Assembly: GCA_905188025.1 (NCBI GenBank)
Contig: CAJJKI010000017.1
Coordinates: 1-28,750 of the forward strand
DNA: 28,750 nt
Reading direction: 5' to 3'
Source of the DNA: an uncultured Eubacteriales bacterium
Lineage (GTDB): Bacteria > Bacillota_I > Bacilli_A > RF39 > UBA660
In this document: positions 23,160 to 28,750 of the stretch, piece by piece
Layout of the letters: every line of letters begins with the position of its first letter
How positions within the stretch are numbered: position 1 is the first letter of the stretch
Translations under genes and position numbers: made by a program
Notes under the pieces: model-generated
Seen by the model: the letters and a program-made list of their open reading frames with translations, nothing else
Databases searched by the model: none
What the model was told of the DNA's origin: nothing

Positions 23160-25301
23160 ATGAAAAAAATTGAATTATTGGCTCCGGCTGGAAATATGGA
23201 TTGTTTAAAAGCAGCGGTAATGGCTGGTTGTGATGCAGTTTATTTAGGAGGAAATCATTTCGGGGCGAGAGCTTTTTCAAAGAATTTTACTGATACAGAG
23301 ATTGTCGAAGCAATTAATTATTGTCATTTATACGGAGTAAAAGTTTATGTAACAGTTAATACTTTAATATATGATGATGAAGTAGAGGAATTTCTTAAGT
23401 ATATTGAATTTATTCATAAGAATAATGTTGATGCAATTATTATTCAGGATTTAGGAATGTTTGATTTGGTTAGAAAGACTTTTCCTAAGTTAGAGATACA
23501 TGCTTCTACACAAATGCATATTCATAATCTTGAAGGGGCTAAGCTTATGGAAGAGCTTGGAATGCAGAGAGTGGTTTTAGCTAGAGAGACAAGTATCAAG
23601 CAAATCGAAGAGATTAAGAAAAATAGTAATGTTGAACTTGAAATATTTATTCACGGAGCTTTATGTATTAGTTATTCAGGACAATGTCTTATGAGTAGTC
23701 TTATTGGGGGAAGAAGTGGTAATAGAGGAACTTGTGCTGGTAGTTGTAGGCTTAAATATGATATCGTTTCAGTTGATGGGAAGAAGATAAATAGTAAGGA
23801 ATATCCACTTAGTACTAAAGACTTGAATGGGATAGAAAGTATAGGTAAGCTTATTGATATTGGAGTTAGTAGTCTTAAGATTGAAGGAAGAATGAAATCA
23901 ATCGAATATGTTTATATGGTTGTTAGTTTATATAGAGAAGCAATAGATAGCTACTACGAAATGGGAAAAGTTGTTATTAATGAAGAGAAATTAAGGAAAC
24001 TTAAAAAGATTTTTAATAGAGAGTATACTAAAGGGTATTTGAATGACGTTAAGAATAATGATATTATTAATGGATATAGACCAAATCATATGGGAGTTAA
24101 TATTGGAAGAGTTGTTAGTTATAAGAATGGAATGGCAGAGATAAAGCTTACTGATGATTTAGTTATTGGTAGTGGGCTTAGGGTTATTGGAAAGGATAAG
24201 GACGTTGGGGTATTAGTTAATGAATTTTATATTAATAATAAGCTCGTTAAGGAAGGACATGCTGGGGATACGATTAAGATTAAAGTTAATGATATAGTTA
24301 ATTTTGGAGATATGGTAGTTGTTACTTCTGATAAGATGGTTAGTGATGAGGTTGATAAGCTTATTAAAGATAGTCCACGTAAAGTGATGATTACTGGAAT
24401 ATTTGAGGGAGTTATTGGAAAAGAGATTAGTTTAGAGATTAGTGATGGGATTAATACTGTTAGGGCACAGGGAAATGTTTGTGAAATAGCTAGAAATAAG
24501 CCAGTTACTGATAACGATATAAAAGAAAAATTAAATAAACTGGGAGATAGTATTTATCAATATAGTAAACTAGATGTGAAGATGGATAAGAATATTTTTA
24601 TACCACTTAAAGAAATTAATGAATTAAGAAGAGAGGCAATAGAATTACTTAATCAAAAAAGGCAGTATAAAACTGATTTTGAAAAAGGGATATATAAGAT
24701 AACTGTATGGGATTATCCGAGAGAAAGAAAAACTAGTTGTTTAGTGGATACTAAGGACGGAATAGATAAATACAAACAAGAATATGATATGGTATATAAT
24801 TATCAAGTGTGTGATGGGAGTATTTTAAAGATACCAAGAGTTACTTATAAGTATAACAATCAACTAGATGGGGTATTAGTTGGAGATATTGGAGCTTTTT
24901 ATAATGGCCGTGAACTTGATACAGATTTTTCTCTCAATGTAGTTAACTCTTATACAGTAGCATTTTTACATTCTTTAGGGGCTAGAAAGATTACTTTATC
25001 ATACGAATTAAATGATATACAAATAAAGAAATTAATAGATAGTTATGAGAAGAGATATAAGAAACATCCAAATTTGGAACTTATTGTTAAGGGACATGAA
25101 GAAGTAATGATCATGAAATATAATATTTGTGAAGACTATAAGAATGATAATATTTATCTTAGAGATAGATTCGGTAACTTATATAGAATTAAGACTAGAT
25201 CAGGATTAACTTATATTTATAATTATAAGATGAGAGATATTTATAAAGAAGATTATTATGAATGGGGAATTAATTCACTTAGAGTTAATATGGATAACTA
25301 G
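23160..25301 (+). CDS. U32-family protein (RlhA/TrhP-like hydroxylase or peptidase U32)
   Basis: 713 residues, long form of the U32 family. The N-terminal TIM barrel starts KKIELLAPAGNMDCLKAAV and contains YLGG-HFGARAFS, TQMHIHN and the Cys cluster GALCISYSGQC...NRGTCAGSC (about residues 170-205) that binds an iron-sulfur cluster in RlhA and TrhP. After SSLKIEGRMKS comes a C-terminal extension. Members make 5-hydroxyuridine or hydroxycytidine in tRNA or rRNA, while others are called collagenase-like peptidases. An RNA-modifying role is the better guess. The ATG at 23160 follows GGTG by 2-4 nt. Confidence 0.85.
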   Translation: MKKIELLAPAGNMDCLKAAVMAGCDAVYLGGNHFGARAFSKNFTDTEIVEAINYCHLYGVKVYVTVNTLIYDDEVEEFLKYIEFIHKNNVDAIIIQDLGMFDLVRKTFPKLEIHASTQMHIHNLEGAKLMEELGMQRVVLARETSIKQIEEIKKNSNVELEIFIHGALCISYSGQCLMSSLIGGRSGNRGTCAGSCRLKYDIVSVDGKKINSKEYPLSTKDLNGIESIGKLIDIGVSSLKIEGRMKSIEYVYMVVSLYREAIDSYYEMGKVVINEEKLRKLKKIFNREYTKGYLNDVKNNDIINGYRPNHMGVNIGRVVSYKNGMAEIKLTDDLVIGSGLRVIGKDKDVGVLVNEFYINNKLVKEGHAGDTIKIKVNDIVNFGDMVVVTSDKMVSDEVDKLIKDSPRKVMITGIFEGVIGKEISLEISDGINTVRAQGNVCEIARNKPVTDNDIKEKLNKLGDSIYQYSKLDVKMDKNIFIPLKEINELRREAIELLNQKRQYKTDFEKGIYKITVWDYPRERKTSCLVDTKDGIDKYKQEYDMVYNYQVCDGSILKIPRVTYKYNNQLDGVLVGDIGAFYNGRELDTDFSLNVVNSYTVAFLHSLGARKITLSYELNDIQIKKLIDSYEKRYKKHPNLELIVKGHEEVMIMKYNICEDYKNDNIYLRDRFGNLYRIKTRSGLTYIYNYKMRDIYKEDYYEWGINSLRVNMDN

Positions 25302-25343
25302 AAGTAAATTTTTGCCTATTGATAGAAATAAGTTAATTAATAG

Positions 25344-25371
25344 TTGACAATTATCAATATTTTGATATAAT
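25344..25371 (+). promoter_or_regulatory. Promoter of the acetyltransferase gene
   Basis: TTGACA (25344-25349), 16-nt spacer, TGA then TATAAT (25366-25371): perfect -35 and -10 hexamers. The strongest promoter in the window, yet it drives a gene behind a terminator. Confidence 0.85.
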
Positions 25372-25442
25372 TGGGTTAAGTTTTGTGAGTATATATATGG
25401 TTTAATACCTAGCTATATAGAGCAAATTGCTTACACGTAATG

Positions 25443-25483
25443 AGATACGGAGTCACATACAAGGTGATTTTGTGTCTTTTTTC
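25443..25483 (+). terminator. Leader terminator (attenuator) before the acetyltransferase gene
   Basis: A 14-bp stem pairs 25443-25456 (AGATACGGAGTCAC) with 25464-25477 (GTGATTTTGTGTCT), using several G-U pairs, with a 7-nt loop ATACAAG, followed by T6. It lies between the promoter and the ATG at 25519, so full expression needs read-through. Confidence 0.8.
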
Positions 25484-25518
25484 ATAGATATAAAATTACC
25501 AGAAAGGAGATAAGTACA

Positions 25519-26082
25519 ATGAAATATTTTAAAAAGATAGTAGGAGAAAAAGTTTACTTATCCCCTATTAATCTTGAAGATGCAAATCAATATGCAGAAT
25601 GGTTAAGTGACATTGATATAGCTAAGTGCTTGGATCAGTTTACTAAAATTCATAATGAGATTAATGAAGCTGAATGGATCAAGAGTCATGATAAAAATGG
25701 CGATTATAATTTTGCGATTATTGATAAGGAGCATGATAAGCTTTTAGGTAATATTAGTCTTGGTAAAGTTAATATGACTCATAGAATAGCTGAATTAGGT
25801 GTATTTATTGGAGATAAGGATTATTTATCAAAAGGATATGGTAGTGAAGCTATTATGTTATTACTAGATTATGGGTTTAACTTTATTAATTTGAATAATA
25901 TTATGCTTAGGGTACTTAGTTTTAACTCTAGAGCAATTAAAGCTTATGAGAAGTGTGGATTTAAGACATTTGGAGTATGGAAGGAATGTTTTTACTTTGA
26001 TGGAAAATATTTTGACGAGATATATATGAATGTTTTAAAGAAGGATTTCAATCTTCAAAAAATAAAAAGGACTAATGATTAG
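25519..26082 (+). CDS. GNAT-family N-acetyltransferase, RimJ/RimL-like
   Basis: 187 residues, full-length GNAT domain: KVYLSPINLEDA at the start, ELGVFIGDKDYLSKGYGSEA (92-111) with the acetyl-CoA pyrophosphate loop KGYGSE, then RVLSFNSRAIKAYEKCGF (131-148). Family members acetylate ribosomal protein N-termini, polyamines, or antibiotics. The substrate is not identifiable. AAAGGAGAT precedes the ATG. It is preceded by a leader of about 140 nt with a terminator, a setup common for resistance or stress genes. Ends before a terminator shared with the convergent DUF421 gene. Confidence 0.87.
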   Translation: MKYFKKIVGEKVYLSPINLEDANQYAEWLSDIDIAKCLDQFTKIHNEINEAEWIKSHDKNGDYNFAIIDKEHDKLLGNISLGKVNMTHRIAELGVFIGDKDYLSKGYGSEAIMLLLDYGFNFINLNNIMLRVLSFNSRAIKAYEKCGFKTFGVWKECFYFDGKYFDEIYMNVLKKDFNLQKIKRTND

Positions 26083-26125
26083 TTCTAATACAGATAGTTA
26101 ACTTTTATTATTATAGGAAGTGTTT

Positions 26126-26230
26126 CTAATATTTAAATATAGTGTGTTCCTAGTATTTAGAAATAGTATTCTAGATATTTGAATTGAAGTTTAGATATTT
26201 GAACTAAACTCTAGATATTTAAATTAGAAC
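26126..26230. repeat. Degenerate tandem repeat, about 20-24 bp period
   Basis: Five diverged copies around CTAGATATTTGAAT start at 26126, 26150, 26171, 26191 and 26211 (steps of 24, 21, 20, 20). They lie in the gap between the convergent acetyltransferase and DUF421 genes. The last three copies are the best conserved. Confidence 0.7.
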
Positions 26231-26259
26231 TTTAATAATATGATGATAGTTATCTGAAT

Positions 26260-26280
26260 AGACTAATTATAGTCTTTTTT
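26260..26280 (+). terminator. Terminator of the acetyltransferase gene
   Basis: AGACTA (26260-26265) pairs with TAGTCT (26270-26275), loop ATTA, then a T-run. It overlaps the stop of the convergent DUF421 gene. Confidence 0.7.
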
Positions 26281-26953
26281 ATTTTAAATAATAGTTTATT
26301 TTTTTATTACTATCTATAGTTAAAAGAAGGATATCTTCAGGATTTTTACCAAGTATTTTTAATTCATGATTTAGCCATTTAATGGTTATATTAGCAGGTT
26401 TTAGATTTTCTTTAATGATAGTGCCATCAATGATAAGATTATATACGAGGCCTTTATTTTGTTCGGGAATGTGGGTGTCTTCTTTAGTTAGCGGTTTATT
26501 TTTTTCTTTAGGTTCAAAGCTCATTTTACCATTAGATTCTAGGATGATAGTATTTAATTCTTCTAAATGAAAGTAGCCCATTAGTCTAGCTTCTCTTTCT
26601 AAGACATTGATAGTTATTTTATTTTGAGACATATTCTTTCTTATTAAATGACCAGAGGACATGAGAATAGTTTCTTTTCCATTAAAGAAGTTTCTTAAAG
26701 GGATGCTTTTTAAACTAAGATAAGATATTAGCATGGATATAAGACAATATATTAAGAGGGAGATTAAGCCTCCTAGAAGATTTTTTTCAATATCTAGAGA
26801 AATATCTGCTACGATTGAACCGATAGTGATACCGGTGATATAGTCAAACATGTTCATTTCAGATATTTGTTTTTTGCCTAGTAATTTGAAAACTAGAAAA
26901 AGAATAACTAGTACTAAGATAGTTCTTAAAATGATATGGATAGTTTCACTCAT
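26279..26953 (-). CDS. DUF421 (YetF-like) membrane protein
   Basis: About 224 residues: three N-terminal helices with FKLLGKKQISEMNMFDYITGITIGS (a family hallmark, given here in part), then a soluble domain with GKETILMSSG, REARLMGYFHLEELNTIILESNGK and a C-terminal second half. DUF421/YetF-type proteins occur widely in Bacillota, and some are linked to spore inner-membrane properties and heat resistance. The function here is unknown. The frame is open to an ATG at 26965, but GGTG sits 7 nt before the ATG at 26953, which I take as the start. Confidence 0.85.
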   Translation of the reverse strand: MSETIHIILRTILVLVILFLVFKLLGKKQISEMNMFDYITGITIGSIVADISLDIEKNLLGGLISLLIYCLISMLISYLSLKSIPLRNFFNGKETILMSSGHLIRKNMSQNKITINVLEREARLMGYFHLEELNTIILESNGKMSFEPKEKNKPLTKEDTHIPEQNKGLVYNLIIDGTIIKENLKPANITIKWLNHELKILGKNPEDILLLTIDSNKKINYYLK

Positions 26954-26983
26954 ATGTTTCACCATAGTTATTATGGTAAAAAA

Positions 26984-27023
26984 AAGAATACTTATTCAGG
27001 TATGAGGCCTTTTAGGTATTCTT
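26984..27023 (-). terminator. Terminator of valS
   Basis: Minus strand: AAGAATAC (27023-27016) pairs with GTATTCTT (26991-26984), the loop contains AGGCCT-rich bases that may pair further, and a T-run follows. Confidence 0.75.
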
Positions 27024-27029
27024 CTTTAT

Positions 27030-28750
27030 TTAGTTTAACTTTTCTAAAATTTCTTTTAGCCTACTCTCTTCTTTTGCTAAGTTAGTACGATCTAATTCTA
27101 CTACACTTGCAGGAGCTTTTGCAACATAGTTTTCATTGGCTAGTAATTTTTTTCTTCTTTCGATTGAACTTATTAATTTTTCTTTTTCTTTTAAGAGATT
27201 ATCTAACTCTAGTTCTTTACTAGTAGAAGTATCAAAGATATATTTTATTTGATAGTCAGCTGTTTTTACTTCAAGGCCTTCTTCATGGCTTTCTTTTACT
27301 ATGTTGGAATCAGCTACTTTTAATAATTTTAGAATGATATTGGCATTGTTACCATGGAAATATACTTTAGAATCTTTTGGTATTTGATGTTCTTGTTTCA
27401 TGTTACGTACTTTTACGATGAATTCAATTATGTTATCTAGTTCACTAGATTCAGGGAAAGTTAGTTCTTCCTTAAATACTGGATAAGGAGACAACATAAT
27501 AGTTTCACAATCTTTGATAGGTAACATTTGATATATTTCTTCAGTTACATATGGCATGAATGGATGCAACATTTTTAATATTTGACTTAATATATGACAT
27601 AGAACACTCTTGGTAGTATTATTCATGTTTATTTTAGATAATTCTATGTACCAGTCACAGAAGTCATCCCAAATGAAACTATAGAGTTCACTACCTACAA
27701 CATTAAATTCATAGTTATCCATATGTTTTTTAATATTTTTAATTAAGTTATTAGATTTTGTTAGGATCCATTTATCTGCTAATGAAAGATTTTTATTAAG
27801 ATTAAACTCTTCAGGGGTTAGGTCTTCTATATTCATTAGGACGAAACGAGAGGCATTCCATAATTTATTTATAAAGTTCCATGTAGATGATACTTTTTCT
27901 TCATCATATCTTAAGTCCATACCAGGGGCGGTAGAGGTAGCTAGGAAGAATCTTAGGGAGTCGCAACCATATTTTTCAATTACGTCCATAGGATCAACAC
28001 CATTACCAAGGGACTTAGACATTTTTCTTCCTTGTTTATCTCTGATAAGGCCATGTATTAGGCAATCTTTGAATGGACGTTTACCAGTAAACTCTAATGA
28101 TTGAAAAGTCATACGGTTAACCCAGAATGGGATGATATCATATCCAGTTACTAAGCAATCGTTAGGGAAATATCTTTCAATATCAGGAGTTTTTTCAGGC
28201 CATCCAAGAGTTGAGAAAGGCCATAAGGCTGATGAGAACCAAGTATCTAGAACGTCTGGATCTTGAACCCAACCTTCTCCTTTAGGAGCTTCCATACCAC
28301 AATATACTTCTTCACCACGATACCATACTGGGATACGATGACCCCACCATAGTTGACGAGAGATACACCAATCATAAGTTATTTCCATCCAGTGATTCAT
28401 AATTTTCTCAAATCTTTCTGGTACAAAGTTTACTTTAGTATCTTTATTTTTTTGATTAGCTAGTACGGCATCTGCTAGTGGACGCATTTTAACAAACCAT
28501 TGTTTTGATAGATATGGTTCAATAACAGCATCACTTCTTTCAGAGTGTCCTACTGAGTGAGTCATTTCTTCAATACTGATAAGAAGGTCTTGATCGCGTA
28601 AATCTTTTAGAAGGGCTTCACGGCAGGCTTCTCTTGTCATTCCTTGATACTTACCAGTTAATTCATTCATAGTAGCATCAGGATTCATGATAATGATTCT
28701 TTCTAGGTTATGGCGAAGTCCTACTTCAAAGTCATTTGGATCATGAGCAG
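27030..28750 (-). CDS. valS: Valyl-tRNA synthetase, C-terminal part, cut by right edge
   Basis: The frame stays open to the right edge (AHDPNDFEVGLRHN upstream of the first visible Met), so this is a partial gene of about 573 visible codons, not one starting at 28688. Seen are part of the editing domain, SRQLWWGHRIPVWY, DPDVLDTWFSSALWP, and KMSKS in GRKMSKSLGNGVDP. The anticodon-binding domain and the C-terminal coiled coil typical of ValS (ISSIERRKKLLANENYVAKA) follow. These parts fit ValS rather than IleS or LeuS. It charges tRNA-Val. A T-box leader, if any, lies outside the window. Confidence 0.97.
   Translation of the reverse strand, partial: AHDPNDFEVGLRHNLERIIIMNPDATMNELTGKYQGMTREACREALLKDLRDQDLLISIEEMTHSVGHSERSDAVIEPYLSKQWFVKMRPLADAVLANQKNKDTKVNFVPERFEKIMNHWMEITYDWCISRQLWWGHRIPVWYRGEEVYCGMEAPKGEGWVQDPDVLDTWFSSALWPFSTLGWPEKTPDIERYFPNDCLVTGYDIIPFWVNRMTFQSLEFTGKRPFKDCLIHGLIRDKQGRKMSKSLGNGVDPMDVIEKYGCDSLRFFLATSTAPGMDLRYDEEKVSSTWNFINKLWNASRFVLMNIEDLTPEEFNLNKNLSLADKWILTKSNNLIKNIKKHMDNYEFNVVGSELYSFIWDDFCDWYIELSKINMNNTTKSVLCHILSQILKMLHPFMPYVTEEIYQMLPIKDCETIMLSPYPVFKEELTFPESSELDNIIEFIVKVRNMKQEHQIPKDSKVYFHGNNANIILKLLKVADSNIVKESHEEGLEVKTADYQIKYIFDTSTSKELELDNLLKEKEKLISSIERRKKLLANENYVAKAPASVVELDRTNLAKEESRLKEILEKLN

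Noticed and set aside
25420..25460. Guanidine-II (mini-ykkC) riboswitch, because ACGT and ACGG occur in the leader
   Set aside because: The required paired hairpins with ACGR loops do not form; ACGG is within the terminator stem.
26121..26230. CRISPR array
   Set aside because: Units are 20-24 bp, diverged, and leave no spacers; no cas genes are near.
27030..28688. Complete gene starting at the Met at 28688
   Set aside because: The frame continues upstream with conserved ValS sequence to the window edge; that Met is internal.
1..28750. Mycoplasma-type code with TGA as Trp
   Set aside because: TGA ends the gene at 21644 and TGG encodes Trp throughout; no gene needs TGA read-through.

Overview
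The window is AT-rich (A+T clearly dominates in genes and gaps) and reads as chromosomal DNA of a low-GC Bacillota, most likely an uncultured host-associated member of the Bacilli or an Erysipelotrichia-like lineage. The support is the codon use, AAGGAGGTGAT-type ribosome binding sites, a SpoVS homologue, a CwlD-like spore-cortex amidase, a DUF421 protein, a Gram-positive-style Tad pilus locus without secretin, and typical Bacillota LysS, ValS, RlmH, DusB and RluB genes. TGA is used as a stop (21644-21646) and TGG for Trp, so the code is standard. No rRNA, tRNA, CRISPR array, IS element or phage gene was seen. The exact taxon cannot be fixed from this sequence.

Layout. (1) 1-3010, minus: an operon of an alanine-racemase-family gene, an ATP-grasp ligase resembling D-aspartate ligases, and the start of an asparagine synthetase that runs off the left edge. 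Together they suggest synthesis of an amidated D-amino-acid cross-bridge in peptidoglycan. (2) 3144-6526: spoVS, a phosphatidylglycerophosphate-synthase-like enzyme, a HAD phosphatase coupled to the pseudouridine synthase rluB, and a short-chain dehydrogenase. (3) 6587-13210, minus: a YfcC-like multi-pass transporter, lysS, an RDD membrane protein, dusB, rlmH and a GT-C-like membrane protein. Most of this block concerns translation and RNA modification. (4) 13338-22294, minus: one long operon of eleven genes for a Tad/Flp-type pilus. It has its own extended -10 promoter upstream, a terminator at the end, and probably a second promoter in front of the pilin. (5) 22364-26953: cwlD, a divergent U32-family protein gene, an acetyltransferase with a terminator-containing leader, and a DUF421 membrane protein. 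(6) 27030-28750, minus: the C-terminal part of valS, cut by the right edge.

The pilus operon is the main accessory system. In transcription order it encodes a Cys-rich secreted protein with a C-terminal anchor, a large Cys-rich secreted protein, a TadE-like membrane-anchored protein, CpaB, the CpaF ATPase, TadB, TadC, a 55-residue Flp-like pilin, two tandem TadE-like pseudopilins and a TadZ/CpaE-like ATPase. Its unusual points are an N/Q-rich tail on CpaF, a P-loop without its lysine in the TadZ-like protein, a pilin without the usual Glu, no prepilin peptidase in the locus, and even numbers of cysteines in the mature part of every Cys-containing exported protein apart from CpaB, whose only Cys lies in its membrane segment. 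The last point suggests disulfide-stabilised surface structures.
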